A DNA stretch of 64,000 nt from Rhizobium sp. Leaf262 (GCF_001422245.1 NZ_LMMM01000016.1:195945-259944), one strand, 5' to 3'; numbered from the stretch's first letter, positions 8,552-17,830 are shown. Notes: a model not told the origin generated them from the letters alone. Numbers and translations: made by a program.

Positions 8552-8975
8552 GGATATGAGCAGCCTTGATTGATGCGGTCATTATGATGATCCAAAACAC
8601 CATGCGCGGGATTGGTGAACGAAGCGTTAAGCAAGAATCTCATAATGGCTCACAGGCTCGAATTTTTATTGAACCAGCCTGCGCCATTATGCGTCATGCC
8701 TCAAAACAGAACAGAAAAAACGTCTCATTAAAAGGCATGAGCGACCTCAAAATTCTCCGAAACCCTTAAGAATAAGGCGCTGCGACATCCCATAAAATTT
8801 GAATTTCTACTTTGATTTATTGTTTACTATGCTGGATTTCACTACTGCTTAATCATTTTTTAATCAGTTTTTTTAAGTGGTTGGAAATCCACTTTCGCTA
8901 GTTTGTGGGCAACCGAACAACGGAAAACAGTTGTCGGCGTGCTGAACAACAATTGAAAAGTTTAGGAGAACCCGC
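8552..8975 (+). promoter_or_regulatory. Divergent AT-rich control region of the pilin operon with CtrA-type box
   Basis: This 424-base gene-free stretch is much richer in A+T than its surroundings. It holds an exact CtrA consensus TTAA-N7-TTAA at 8849-8863, about 115 bases before the pilin ATG, the arrangement expected of a cell-cycle regulated pilus promoter. A short hairpin AAGTGG/CCACTT follows at 8875-8894. The pilin ribosome site (TTTAGGAGAA) is at 8961-8970. I see no open reading frame of interest in it. Confidence 0.65.
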
Positions 8976-9164
8976 ATGACACAGATTTTCACTCGTTTCC
9001 TGAAAGACGAGTCCGGCGCGACCGCCATCGAATACGGCCTGATCGCAGCTCTGATTTCCGTTGCTATTATCACTGGTGCTGGCGTTGTCGGAACGCAGAT
9101 TGGTATTCTCTTCACCAATCTCGGCACACGGATGACTACAGCGGCGACGCGTTCTGCCCAGTAA
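8976..9164 (+). CDS. Flp/Fap-type major pilin
   Basis: A 62-residue prepilin of the Flp (type IVb) class. A short basic leader MTQIFTRFLKDESG is followed by the processing site G^ATAIEYG, with the Glu-Tyr pair diagnostic of Flp pilins, then one hydrophobic helix (LIAALISVAIITGAGVVGTQIG). CpaA next door would cut after the Gly. It is the major subunit of the Tad pilus used for surface attachment, called ctpA/pilA in Agrobacterium. A strong AGGAG precedes the ATG. A GC-rich stem-loop follows the stop, which may set the ratio of pilin to assembly proteins. Confidence 0.95.
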   Translation: MTQIFTRFLKDESGATAIEYGLIAALISVAIITGAGVVGTQIGILFTNLGTRMTTAATRSAQ

Positions 9165-9179
9165 AATACTCTGTAATTT

Positions 9180-9208
9180 GGTGACGCCACTCACCCGGAG
9201 GCGTCACC
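9180..9208 (+). other. Intercistronic stem-loop after the pilin gene
   Basis: GGTGACGCC (9180-9188) and GGCGTCACC (9200-9208) form a perfect nine-pair stem with an 11-base loop. No T-run follows, so it is not a standard terminator. It ends 37 bases before the cpaA start codon and is well placed to protect the 3' end of a short, abundant pilin message. Confidence 0.7.
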
Positions 9209-9245
9209 ACGGCTTCCGAGCATATGAACTGCCAGGAGAAAAGAT

Positions 9246-9758
9246 TTGCTGGACTTTGCGATCTTCTCGATTTTGCCTCTATGCTTGGCTTTTGCGGCTT
9301 TGACTGATTTGATCAGTATGAAGATATCGAACAGGGTATCAGCAATTCTCCTTGTTTCTTTCTTCGCGATAAGTCCCTTCACGTCCCTGAGTTGGGGGGA
9401 TATCGGGCTAAGCTTTTTGGCGGCAATGCTTGTTTTCTCGATCTGCTTCTCGCTGTTTGCTCTCAACGTCATGGGCGGCGGCGACGCCAAGTTACTGACG
9501 GCATGTTCTGTATGGTTCGGCCTCAATCTCTCTCTCGCGGTCTTTGTCCTGAGCGTCGCCGTATTTGGAGGCTTGCTGACCATCGCGATCCTCATGCTGC
9601 GCTCCCGGTCCCAGGAAATCATGGCAAGCGGCTTGCCCATTCCCGACTCCCTGCTGGTCGCCAAAAAGGTCCCCTACGGCATCGCAATCGCCATCGGCGG
9701 ACTGGTGACGTATCCTGAAGCACCCATCGTGCAACTTGCAATGCAACACATGATGTAA
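9246..9758 (+). CDS. cpaA: A24-family prepilin peptidase CpaA/TadV
   Basis: A 170-residue inner-membrane aspartic peptidase that cleaves the Flp prepilin leader. About five hydrophobic segments are visible, and the two catalytic aspartates fall in the usual places: ALTDLISMKISN near residue 18 and MGGGDAKLLTA near residue 79. It lacks the N-terminal methyltransferase domain of PilD, as normal for Tad systems. The start is a TTG at 9246 with CCAGGAG seven to eight bases upstream; no in-frame ATG lies before the first catalytic helix. Between its stop and cpaB there are 128 bases, so part of the operon may start there. Confidence 0.92.
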   Translation: MLDFAIFSILPLCLAFAALTDLISMKISNRVSAILLVSFFAISPFTSLSWGDIGLSFLAAMLVFSICFSLFALNVMGGGDAKLLTACSVWFGLNLSLAVFVLSVAVFGGLLTIAILMLRSRSQEIMASGLPIPDSLLVAKKVPYGIAIAIGGLVTYPEAPIVQLAMQHMM

Positions 9759-9886
9759 AGCTTTTCTTACAAAAACAGCCGCGTTTATTTCTCATTAACC
9801 ACAAGCAGACAGATTTTATTAACCATAATTACACCAATGGCGGGCCATGGTGAGGGCAGAGATTCTGACTCCTTCAAGGCCTGAGC
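9759..9886 (+). promoter_or_regulatory. cpaA-cpaB intergenic region with two TTAACC elements
   Basis: Two half-site-like elements, TTAACCAC (9795-9802) and TTAACCAT (9819-9826), are 24 bases apart in the only sizeable gap of the operon. TTAACCAT resembles a CtrA half-site described in Caulobacter. They suggest an internal promoter for cpaB onward, but I cannot define -35 and -10 elements with confidence. Confidence 0.4.
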
Positions 9887-10696
9887 ATGAAACCGTCGCG
9901 TGTCGTCATTCTTTCCGTAGCTGTGGTTGCCGCCGGTCTTGCCGGTTTGCTTGCCATGCAGCTGGGCGCCCCTCAACAGGTGGTTGAACAGGCCGAGGCC
10001 ATCATCCAGAAAGAACCGACGGTCAACGTATTGGTGTCTGCCGTCAACCTTCCTGTCGGAAGCAGGCTGAGCGCCGATTCGGTGCGTTGGGCACCCTGGC
10101 CCCAAGGCAGTATCAACGAGAACTTCGTGACAGAGGCCAAGCGACCGGATGCCGTAACCGAACTGACGGGCTCGGTCGTGCGACTGCCCCTCTTCGAGGG
10201 TGAGCCACTACGGCCGGAAAAGGTTGTCGATTCCAGCACCCGCATTATGTCTGCACTGCTGCCAGCCGGCAAGCGCGCCGTGGCGACGGAAATTTCGGTC
10301 GCAACCGGAGCAGGCGGCTTCGTGCTGCCCAACGACCGTGTGGATGTGATCATGGTTCGAAAAGGTGATTCAGGAACGTTTCTAACGGAAAATGTTCTCA
10401 ACAACGTGCGCGTCCTCGCGATCGATCAGCAGATCAAAGAAGGTGAAGACGGCACCACTGCAGTTGTCGGCGCAACTGCAACACTGGAACTGACACCGGA
10501 ACAGGCAAAAATCATGACCGTTGCGCAACAGATGGCGGATCGTCTGACGCTGTCGCTGCGCTCGGTTGCCGATGCTCAGGACAGCGATACGACATCGGCC
10601 GACTATCTTTTGAGCGGCGGCGCCGGAAGACCGGCCATTCAGGTCATCAAATCCGGTTCTATCGTCAAGGACGGACAAGGAGGGTTGGCACAATGA
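9887..10696 (+). CDS. cpaB: Tad pilus assembly protein CpaB/RcpC
   Basis: A 269-residue protein with an N-terminal signal anchor (VVILSVAVVAAGLAGLLAM) and a periplasmic SAF/RcpC domain from about residue 45 (VNVLVSAVNLPVGSRLSADSV) to about 190. CpaB-type proteins work with the CpaC secretin in the periplasm to build or stabilise the pilus channel. The domain ILPAGKRAVATEI-like region (SALLPAGKRAVATEISVAT) is typical. Its stop overlaps the cpaC start by four bases (ATGA), so translation is coupled. Agrobacterium equivalents are named ctpC. Confidence 0.93.
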   Translation: MKPSRVVILSVAVVAAGLAGLLAMQLGAPQQVVEQAEAIIQKEPTVNVLVSAVNLPVGSRLSADSVRWAPWPQGSINENFVTEAKRPDAVTELTGSVVRLPLFEGEPLRPEKVVDSSTRIMSALLPAGKRAVATEISVATGAGGFVLPNDRVDVIMVRKGDSGTFLTENVLNNVRVLAIDQQIKEGEDGTTAVVGATATLELTPEQAKIMTVAQQMADRLTLSLRSVADAQDSDTTSADYLLSGGAGRPAIQVIKSGSIVKDGQGGLAQ

Positions 10697-12288
10697 TCAG
10701 ACATCACGCGCTCGATCGTTTTCAAAAGGCTATGCGCTCATCCGTCACGGGCGGGTTGGTATTTTGCATTGCTTTTTCAGGCTTTCCCGGAACGCATGTA
10801 CCGTTTGGCCTCTCGACCCGCGAAGCTCTTGCCCAAAGCGCGAGCATCGTCCGCATCAACGAAAGCGGCCAAGGCGTTCGCAAACGGGTGAAGCTGGGTC
10901 TGAACAAGGCGCTGGTCATCGATCTGCCGCAGGATGCACACGACATTCTCGTTGCCGATCCCTCTATGGCGGACGCGGTCACCCGCAGTTCGCGCCGTAT
11001 CTATCTGTTTGGAAAGGCCGTAGGCCAGACCAACATCTTCATCTTCGGGGATCAGGGCCAGGAAATCGTCAGTCTCGACCTCGAAGTCGAACGCGATATT
11101 TCCGGACTGCAGGCAAATTTGCGCCGCTTTATCCCCGAATCCGACATTCGCGTAGAGATCGTGTCGGACAATATCGTGCTGTCCGGAAGTGTTCGGACAC
11201 CGCAAGACTCCGCCCGTGCCGTTCAGCTTGCATCCGCATTCCTGAAAGGTGGTGAAGCGACCACGCGCAACATTACCGAGACCAGCCAGAGCAACGGCGA
11301 TGGGGCGGTCGCCATCTTTGCCGAAGACCGCCAGCAGTCATCTATCGTCAATATGCTGACGATTGAAGGTGAAGACCAGGTGACCTTGAAGGTGACGGTG
11401 GCGGAGGTCAGCCGCCAGGTCTTGAAGCAGCTTGGTTTCAATGGCTCCCTCAGCACCGCCTCGGGCAGCAATCCGTCCGGAGGAATTGCGTTCTCCAATC
11501 CGGCGAACCTCGGCAACGCAATAGGACTTGCGGGAACAGGCAACATAACCGGCACCATCGGCAAGCTGACCCTCGGCAGCTACTTCAACGCCATGGAGCA
11601 GGCCGGCGTCATGCGCACATTGGCCGAACCGAGCCTGACGGCGATTTCCGGCGAGCAGGCCAAGTTCTATGTCGGCGGAGAATTCCGCCTTCCTGCCGAA
11701 CAGGAAGTGGCCTTCGACAGCACAACCGGGCAACCGACCGTCACACGCGCCACAGATACGGTAGATTATGGTATCGAACTGAATTTCCGTCCTGTCGTGC
11801 TGTCGCCCGGGCGCATCAGCCTGAAAATCGAAACGAATGTTTCCGAGCCGACCTACGAAGGCAGTGCCGTGACCGGCAATGGCAGCTCTACGAGGGTTCC
11901 AGGCAGCACCTATCTTTCGATCCGCAAGCGCGAAGCCTCCACCAGCGTCGAGCTTCCTTCGGGCGGCTCCATCGTTATTGCTGGTCTGGTGCAGGACAAT
12001 GTGCGTCAGGCGATGTCAGGTCTCCCAGGCGTTTCCAAGGTGCCGGTGCTGGGTACGCTGTTTCGCAGCAAGGACTTCATTCGTAACGAGACCGAACTCG
12101 TCATCATCGCCACACCTTATCTGGTTCGTCCCGTCGCCCGCAGTGAAATCGCCCGGCCCGACGACAATTTCAATCCGGAAAACGATGCCGCCATGTATTT
12201 CATGAACCGCGTCAACAAGGTTTACGGCAACCGGCAGCAGGCTCACACACAGCCCTATCAGGGCTCGGTAGGGTTTATTTACAAATGA
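10693..12288 (+). CDS. cpaC: Tad pilus secretin CpaC/RcpA
   Basis: A 531-residue outer-membrane secretin, the pore for the Flp pilus. A signal sequence with a long basic lead (to about residue 47, REALAQS) precedes the pilus N-domain (about 50-135), a BON-like segment (DIRVEIVSDNIVLSGSVRTP, about 145-185) and the secretin domain (about 215-475), where VMRTLAEPSLTAISGEQA and the closing VPVLGTLFRSKDFIRNETEL motif are clear. It overlaps both cpaB and cpaD by ATGA. Its N-domain has a single-domain paralogue upstream of the pilin gene. Confidence 0.94.
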   Translation: MIRHHALDRFQKAMRSSVTGGLVFCIAFSGFPGTHVPFGLSTREALAQSASIVRINESGQGVRKRVKLGLNKALVIDLPQDAHDILVADPSMADAVTRSSRRIYLFGKAVGQTNIFIFGDQGQEIVSLDLEVERDISGLQANLRRFIPESDIRVEIVSDNIVLSGSVRTPQDSARAVQLASAFLKGGEATTRNITETSQSNGDGAVAIFAEDRQQSSIVNMLTIEGEDQVTLKVTVAEVSRQVLKQLGFNGSLSTASGSNPSGGIAFSNPANLGNAIGLAGTGNITGTIGKLTLGSYFNAMEQAGVMRTLAEPSLTAISGEQAKFYVGGEFRLPAEQEVAFDSTTGQPTVTRATDTVDYGIELNFRPVVLSPGRISLKIETNVSEPTYEGSAVTGNGSSTRVPGSTYLSIRKREASTSVELPSGGSIVIAGLVQDNVRQAMSGLPGVSKVPVLGTLFRSKDFIRNETELVIIATPYLVRPVARSEIARPDDNFNPENDAAMYFMNRVNKVYGNRQQAHTQPYQGSVGFIYK

Positions 12289-12974
12289 CGAAAACAGCTT
12301 CGATGAACCGCTGCACATCCTTTCGCAAGACCGCGCTGATTACCGCACTGTTGGCAACGGCGGCGCTAGCGCAGGGCTGCGCCCGCGATCCGATGTCGAC
12401 CGGCGCCATTCCCGACGACTATCGCACACGCCATCCCATCACGCTTTCGGAAGCGCAGCATTCGCTGGATATTCCCGTCTCTGCAGGTGACAACCGCCTG
12501 ACGGTCGGCATGGCCGACAGCATCAAGGGATTTGCCCAGAGCTATTCCGCCACCTCATCCGGTGTCGTGCAAATGCAGATACCAACGGGCTCTGCGAATT
12601 CGGCGGCTGCTTCCATCCTGAAAAGGCAGATACGTTCGGTTCTGGCCTCCTCCGGCATTCCTGCGGCCAAGGTCGTGGAAACGCATTATGGCGCGGCGCC
12701 GTCGGGCGATGCCGCCCCAATACGGCTCAGCTATGTCGCGATCACTGCCATGACCGGGCAATGCGGGCAGTGGCCTGAGGATTTGTCGAACAACACCTAC
12801 TCCAACAAGAACTGGTACAATTTCGGCTGCGCCTCGCAAAACAATCTGGCAGCACAGGTCGCAAATCCGATGGATCTCGTTGGACCGCGCGGCATGAGCC
12901 CGATCGATGCAGAACGCCGCTCGGTGGTGATCGGCAATTACCGCGCAGGCAAAACCACCGCGACGACAGAGTGA
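12285..12974 (+). CDS. cpaD: Tad pilus lipoprotein CpaD
   Basis: A 229-residue lipoprotein: the signal ends in LAQGC (Cys about 32), and the mature protein matches CpaD, including SIKGFAQSYSATSSGVVQMQI and GQCGQWPEDLSNN near the C-terminus. CpaD is needed for localisation or stability of the CpaC secretin in the outer membrane. It overlaps cpaC by four bases. The conserved cysteines in TGQCGQW and NFGCASQNN could form a disulfide. Called ctpE in Agrobacterium. Confidence 0.92.
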   Translation: MTKTASMNRCTSFRKTALITALLATAALAQGCARDPMSTGAIPDDYRTRHPITLSEAQHSLDIPVSAGDNRLTVGMADSIKGFAQSYSATSSGVVQMQIPTGSANSAAASILKRQIRSVLASSGIPAAKVVETHYGAAPSGDAAPIRLSYVAITAMTGQCGQWPEDLSNNTYSNKNWYNFGCASQNNLAAQVANPMDLVGPRGMSPIDAERRSVVIGNYRAGKTTATTE

Positions 12975-13010
12975 CGTGAAGCGCGACCGCAAGCGGCAAC
13001 AGGAAACACG

Positions 13011-14300
13011 ATGAACCCGGTAAATTACGACATTCAACACACAAATCCGGACGAGACCTATGCCGATGAGCCTTTACGAACGGGCGATCTGGATAGTCTG
13101 AGACCTTTGCCCCGCATCTCGATCCACACATTCTGTGAGAGCGAGGGCATGCAACGGCTGATGGAGCGGCTATCCAGCGACCGGCGGATGAATAAGGTCA
13201 GCCTTCGTGTGACCAATGGCGAAATCCAGGCGGCAGCGACGATGTTCTCATCCAGTCCCACGCCGAACCTCATCATACTCGAGACGGCACGCGACCCGTC
13301 CACTCTCCTGAATGACTTGGCACCGCTGGCCGAGGTCTGCGATCCGACGACACGTGTCATCATCGTCGGTCGCCATAACGATATCACCCTGTACCGCGAT
13401 CTGATCCGCAACGGCATTTCCGAATACCTCGTCGCGCCCGTCAAGATGCCGGATCTGCTGGCCTCCATTTCGGCGATCTTCGTCGACCCGGAAGCCGAGC
13501 CGCTTGGCCGCAACATCGCCTTCATCGGTGCAAAGGGCGGCGTGGGCTCGTCTACGATAGCGCATAATTGCGCTTTCGGCATTTCCAACCTGTTTTCGAC
13601 CGAAACGATCCTGGCCGATCTGGACCTGCCTTTCGGGACAGCCAATATCGATTTCGATCAGGACCCGGCACAGGGCATTGCCGAAGCGGTCTTTGCGCCA
13701 GAGCGCCTGGATGAGGTTTTTCTCGATCGTTTGCTGACGAAATGCTCGGAGCATTTGTCGCTGCTTGCCGCACCGTCGCTTCTCGACCGCCCCTATGACT
13801 TCGAGCGTTTGACCTTCCAGCCACTTCTCGAGCTTCTTCAGCGAAGTACACCCGTGGCCGTGCTGGACGTCCCGCATATCTGGTCGGAGTGGACGCAGAC
13901 CGTACTGTCAGAGGCAGACGAGGTGGTGATCACCGCCGTGCCCGATCTCGCCAATCTTCGCAACACCAAGAACCTTCTGGATGCGCTCAAGAAGCTGCGG
14001 CCAAACGACAAGGTTCCGCATCTGGTGCTCAATCAGGTCGGTATGGTCAAGCGCCCGGAGATCGCTCCTGCAGATTTCTTCGAGCCGCTGGAAATCGAGC
14101 CGATTGCGATCATTCCCTTCGACGTCCAGCTCTTCGGCAATGCGGCCAATAGCGGGCGTATGATCAGCGAAATCGATGCAAAATCCCCGATTGCCGAAAC
14201 CTTCTCGCAAATATCCCATATCGTGACGGGCCGTTCTTCAACGCGCAAGGCAAAGCGCGCAGGGCTCGGCAAAATCATGGACCTTATAAAACGCAAGTAA
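13011..14300 (+). CDS. cpaE: Tad pilus localisation ATPase CpaE/TadZ
   Basis: A 429-residue protein with an N-terminal atypical receiver-like domain (about residues 35-150; NLIILETARDPSTLLND) and a C-terminal ParA/MinD-type ATPase. The deviant Walker A motif GAKGGVGSSTIAHN is at about residues 173-186, and VAVLDVPHIWSEWT is the Walker B area. TadZ/CpaE proteins mark the site where the pilus machine assembles, usually a cell pole. AGGAAACACG precedes the ATG. It lies 36 bases after cpaD. Confidence 0.93.
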   Translation: MNPVNYDIQHTNPDETYADEPLRTGDLDSLRPLPRISIHTFCESEGMQRLMERLSSDRRMNKVSLRVTNGEIQAAATMFSSSPTPNLIILETARDPSTLLNDLAPLAEVCDPTTRVIIVGRHNDITLYRDLIRNGISEYLVAPVKMPDLLASISAIFVDPEAEPLGRNIAFIGAKGGVGSSTIAHNCAFGISNLFSTETILADLDLPFGTANIDFDQDPAQGIAEAVFAPERLDEVFLDRLLTKCSEHLSLLAAPSLLDRPYDFERLTFQPLLELLQRSTPVAVLDVPHIWSEWTQTVLSEADEVVITAVPDLANLRNTKNLLDALKKLRPNDKVPHLVLNQVGMVKRPEIAPADFFEPLEIEPIAIIPFDVQLFGNAANSGRMISEIDAKSPIAETFSQISHIVTGRSSTRKAKRAGLGKIMDLIKRK

Positions 14301-14339
14301 TGCAGCGCTGCCACTGCAGCGGCCTGCCGGAAGAAACAT

Positions 14340-15806
14340 ATGTTCGGAAAACGTGGCAACGAAGGCTTCTCCAGAGCCACACCCTCAGGGCAGGCAGCTT
14401 CCGCTCCTGCCCCGTCTCCCGTCGTCACCACGCCACGGGCCGAACCTGCCGACACCATGGTGCTCGCGCCACCGGCGCCGCCCACACATGCACCGCCTGC
14501 ACAGGCGCGAAAGCGCGTGCGCACCGACGATTATTACCAGACGAAGGCGCAGGTCTTCTCCGCCCTGATCGACACCATCGATCTGTCGCAGCTGGCCAAG
14601 CTCGACACCGAGAGCGCGCGTGAGGAAATCCGCGATATCGTCAACGATATCATCACCATCAAGAATTTCGCGATGTCGATTTCCGAGCAGGAAGAGCTGC
14701 TGGAGGACATTTGCAACGACGTTTTGGGCTATGGCCCGCTGGAGCCGCTACTGGCGCGTGACGACATCGCCGACATCATGGTCAATGGCTCCGGCCAGAC
14801 TTTCATCGAAGTCGGCGGCAAGACGATCGAATCCGATATCCGGTTTCGCGACAATGCCCAGCTTCTGTCGATCTGCCAGCGCATCGTCAGCCAGGTCGGT
14901 CGCCGCGTGGATGAATCGAGCCCGATCTGCGACGCGCGTCTGCCAGACGGTTCGCGCGTCAACGTCATCGCCCCGCCGCTTGCCATCGATGGCCCGGCAC
15001 TGACGATCCGCAAGTTCAAGAAAGACAAGCTGACGCTCGACCAGCTTGTACGCTTCGGCGCAATCACGCCGGAAGGTGCGGTTCTGCTCCAGATCATCGG
15101 GCGGGTGCGCTGCAACGTGGTTATTTCCGGCGGAACAGGTTCGGGAAAGACCACGCTTCTGAACTGCCTGACAAGCTATATCGACAAGACCGAACGCGTC
15201 ATCACCTGCGAAGACACTGCCGAACTGCAGCTTCAGCAGCCGCATGTGGTGCGTCTGGAAACGCGTCCGCCCAATATCGAGGGCGAAGGCGAAATCACCA
15301 TGCGTGATCTCGTCAAGAACTGCCTGCGTATGCGCCCTGAACGCATCATCGTCGGCGAAGTCCGTGGCCCTGAAGTTTTCGACCTGTTGCAGGCGATGAA
15401 CACCGGCCATGACGGTTCCATGGGCACGATCCACGCCAATACGCCGCGTGAGTGCCTGAGCCGTATGGAATCGATGATTGCCATGGGTGGCTTCAGCCTT
15501 CCCGCCAAGACCGTGCGTGAAATCATCTCATCCTCTGTCGATGTCATCATTCAGGCCGCACGCCTCCGGGACGGCTCCCGCCGGATCACGCAGGTCACGG
15601 AAGTGCTCGGCATGGAAGGCGACGTCATCATCACGCAGGATCTGATGCGTTACGAAATGGAAGGCGAGGACGCAAACGGCCGGATCATCGGTCGCCATGT
15701 CTCCACCGGGATCAGCAAACCACACTTCTGGGATCGTGCGCGCTATTTCAACGAGGACAGGCGGCTGGCTGCCGCTCTCGATGAAATGGAAATTCAATCC
15801 CAATAA
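14340..15806 (+). CDS. cpaF: Tad pilus motor ATPase CpaF/TadA
   Basis: A 488-residue secretion ATPase of the VirB11/GspE family that powers pilus extension and, in Tad systems, also retraction. A Pro/Ala-rich N-terminal stretch (about residues 10-60) is followed by the N-terminal domain and the RecA-like core with Walker A GGTGSGKTTLL (about 264-274), the Asp/Glu boxes, MRPERIIVGEVRGPE (Walker B) and the His box GSMGTIHANTP. The C-terminus overlaps nothing, but the tadB message starts 22 bases later. Called ctpG in Agrobacterium. Confidence 0.95.
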   Translation: MFGKRGNEGFSRATPSGQAASAPAPSPVVTTPRAEPADTMVLAPPAPPTHAPPAQARKRVRTDDYYQTKAQVFSALIDTIDLSQLAKLDTESAREEIRDIVNDIITIKNFAMSISEQEELLEDICNDVLGYGPLEPLLARDDIADIMVNGSGQTFIEVGGKTIESDIRFRDNAQLLSICQRIVSQVGRRVDESSPICDARLPDGSRVNVIAPPLAIDGPALTIRKFKKDKLTLDQLVRFGAITPEGAVLLQIIGRVRCNVVISGGTGSGKTTLLNCLTSYIDKTERVITCEDTAELQLQQPHVVRLETRPPNIEGEGEITMRDLVKNCLRMRPERIIVGEVRGPEVFDLLQAMNTGHDGSMGTIHANTPRECLSRMESMIAMGGFSLPAKTVREIISSSVDVIIQAARLRDGSRRITQVTEVLGMEGDVIITQDLMRYEMEGEDANGRIIGRHVSTGISKPHFWDRARYFNEDRRLAAALDEMEIQSQ

Positions 15807-15828
15807 GCAAGGCCAGGGCGGAACGGTA

Positions 15829-16833
15829 ATGAACATGACGGTCGTGTTGCTCGTAATCCTCGTCGCCGTCTCGGCAGGAGCGATGGCCTATGTCTTCCTG
15901 TTTTCGCAGATCGAGGTCGAGAAGAAGACCGCAAACCGCGTGAGCCGGGTCAAGGCAGCGGAAACAGATCACACCAAGATCAAGGCTGCGCGAGACCGCG
16001 TTCAGGAATTGAGCAAACGGCGCAAGTCCGTTCAGGACACGCTCAAGGACCTAGAGAAGAAACAGAACGAGAAATCGAAGGATCGACGCGACGCGACGGT
16101 GCGTGGCAAGCTCGTTCAGGCTGGCCTGTCGATCTCCATCCAGAAGTTCTATCTGATGGGCACCGGGCTCGGGCTGGCCATGTTTCTGGTTGCCCTGCTC
16201 TACGGCGCACACATCTTTCTGGCCCTGGGTATCGGCTTCGTCGGTGCGCTGGGACTGCCGCGCTGGATTCTGAACTTTCTGGTCAAACGCCGCCAGAACA
16301 AGTTTCTCGAAGAATTCCCCAATGCGCTGGACGTGATGTATCGGTCCATCAAATCGGGGTTGCCACTGAATGATTCCGTGAGATTGATCGCATCGGACGG
16401 GCAGGAGCCGGTCAAGACGGAGTTTCAACGGGTCGTCGAGGCGCAGCAGGTCGGCATGACCATTCCCGAAGGCATCAACCGCATGATGCTGACCATGCCG
16501 CTGCCGGAAGTGAACTTCTTCGGCACCGTCATCACCATTCAGGCACAGGCTGGCGGAAATCTCTCCGAAGCGCTGGCCAACCTTTCCAAGGTCCTGCGCG
16601 AGCGCAAGAAAATGAAGGCCAAGGTCAGCGCGCTCTCCATGGAGGCCAAGGCGTCCGCAGTGATTATCGGTGCCCTGCCCTTCATCGTGGCGACCCTCGT
16701 CTACCTTACGTCACCGGACTACATCATGGTGTTGTTCACAGATCCGCGCGGTCACCTGGTTCTGGGAGCATCCGCCATCTGGATGTCCATAGGCATCGTC
16801 GTCATGCGTCAGATGATCAATTTCGATATTTGA
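15829..16833 (+). CDS. tadB: Tad pilus inner-membrane platform protein TadB/CpaG
   Basis: A 334-residue polytopic protein with a T2SSF (GspF-like) domain in the C-terminal half (NALDVMYRSIKSGLPLNDSV to the last helix). It starts with a membrane helix (VVLLVILVAVSAGAMAYVF) followed by a charged, Lys/Arg/Glu-rich segment of about 75 residues that looks like a coiled coil (QELSKRRKSVQDTLKDLEKK). TadB and TadC form the inner-membrane base on which CpaF acts. I chose the ATG at 15829 after GGGCGGAACGG; the frame is open upstream inside cpaF but that part is not conserved in type. Confidence 0.93.
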   Translation: MNMTVVLLVILVAVSAGAMAYVFLFSQIEVEKKTANRVSRVKAAETDHTKIKAARDRVQELSKRRKSVQDTLKDLEKKQNEKSKDRRDATVRGKLVQAGLSISIQKFYLMGTGLGLAMFLVALLYGAHIFLALGIGFVGALGLPRWILNFLVKRRQNKFLEEFPNALDVMYRSIKSGLPLNDSVRLIASDGQEPVKTEFQRVVEAQQVGMTIPEGINRMMLTMPLPEVNFFGTVITIQAQAGGNLSEALANLSKVLRERKKMKAKVSALSMEAKASAVIIGALPFIVATLVYLTSPDYIMVLFTDPRGHLVLGASAIWMSIGIVVMRQMINFDI

Positions 16834-16843
16834 GGCGGAAACC

Positions 16844-17830
16844 ATGTCACAGCAGCTCGTATCCAGCTTTAACAATCCGCACCTGATCATAGCCATCCTT
16901 GTCGCGGTAGCCGTCTTTGCGACATTTTACACGTTGGCTATTCCCTATTTCGAAAAGGGCGATCTCAACAAGCGCATGAAGGCTGTCTCGACCGAGCGCG
17001 ACCAGATCAGAAGCCGGGAACGCAGCCGCATGAGCGAGGCGACTAAGGGTGAAAAAGCCTCCTTACGCGCCACCAACAACAAATCTGCCACGCGGATTGT
17101 CGAGCGCTTCAACCTGCGTGAGGCGCTGGTCGATGCCAACACGGTCAACAAGCTTCGTGCGGCTGGCTATCGATCCCAGAATGCCCTGAATACGTTCCTT
17201 GCCGCACGTTTCATTCTGCCCTTCGTGTTTCTGCTGCTGGCCTTTCTGTGGGTATTCGTGATGGGCAATCTGGACACCAGACCCTTCGGGATTCGTCTGA
17301 TGGCGGTGCTCGGTTTCGGTTATCTGGGATTCTATGCGCCCAATATCTTCATTTCGAACCAGATGTCGAAGCGCCAGAAATCCATCAAAAGAGCATGGCC
17401 GGATGCGCTGGACTTGATGCTGATCTGCGTGGAATCGGGCGTTTCGATGGAGGCGGCCATGCGCCGGGTCGCGGAAGAGATGGCCGATCAATCGCCCGAG
17501 CTTGCCGAAGAAATGGTGCTGACCACGGCGGAGTTGTCATTTCTGCAGGACAGGCGCACGGCGCTCGAAAATCTGGGGCTTCGCACGCAGCTGGATGGCG
17601 TCAAGAGCGTTGTGCAGGCGCTCATCCAGGCAGAACGTTACGGCACTCCGCTGGCACAGGCGCTGCGGGTTCTGGCCCAGGAGGGTCGCGACGAGCGCAT
17701 GAATGAGGCGGAGAAGAAAGCCTCCGCACTCCCACCCAAGCTGACGGTGCCGATGATCCTGTTCTTCCTGCCGGTGCTGATTGCCGTCATTCTGGGACCG
17801 GCAGGCATTCGTATTTCGGATTCGTTTTGA
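16844..17830 (+). CDS. tadC: Tad pilus inner-membrane platform protein TadC/CpaH
   Basis: A 328-residue partner of TadB with the same plan: an N-terminal helix (HLIIAILVAVAVFATFYTL), a basic segment with DLNKRMKAVSTERDQIRSRE, and a T2SSF domain containing WPDALDLMLICVESGVSMEA and the C-terminal membrane hairpin (PMILFFLPVLIAVILGP). It begins ten bases after tadB and is the last plus-strand gene of the operon; tadD follows on the other strand. Confidence 0.93.
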   Translation: MSQQLVSSFNNPHLIIAILVAVAVFATFYTLAIPYFEKGDLNKRMKAVSTERDQIRSRERSRMSEATKGEKASLRATNNKSATRIVERFNLREALVDANTVNKLRAAGYRSQNALNTFLAARFILPFVFLLLAFLWVFVMGNLDTRPFGIRLMAVLGFGYLGFYAPNIFISNQMSKRQKSIKRAWPDALDLMLICVESGVSMEAAMRRVAEEMADQSPELAEEMVLTTAELSFLQDRRTALENLGLRTQLDGVKSVVQALIQAERYGTPLAQALRVLAQEGRDERMNEAEKKASALPPKLTVPMILFFLPVLIAVILGPAGIRISDSF

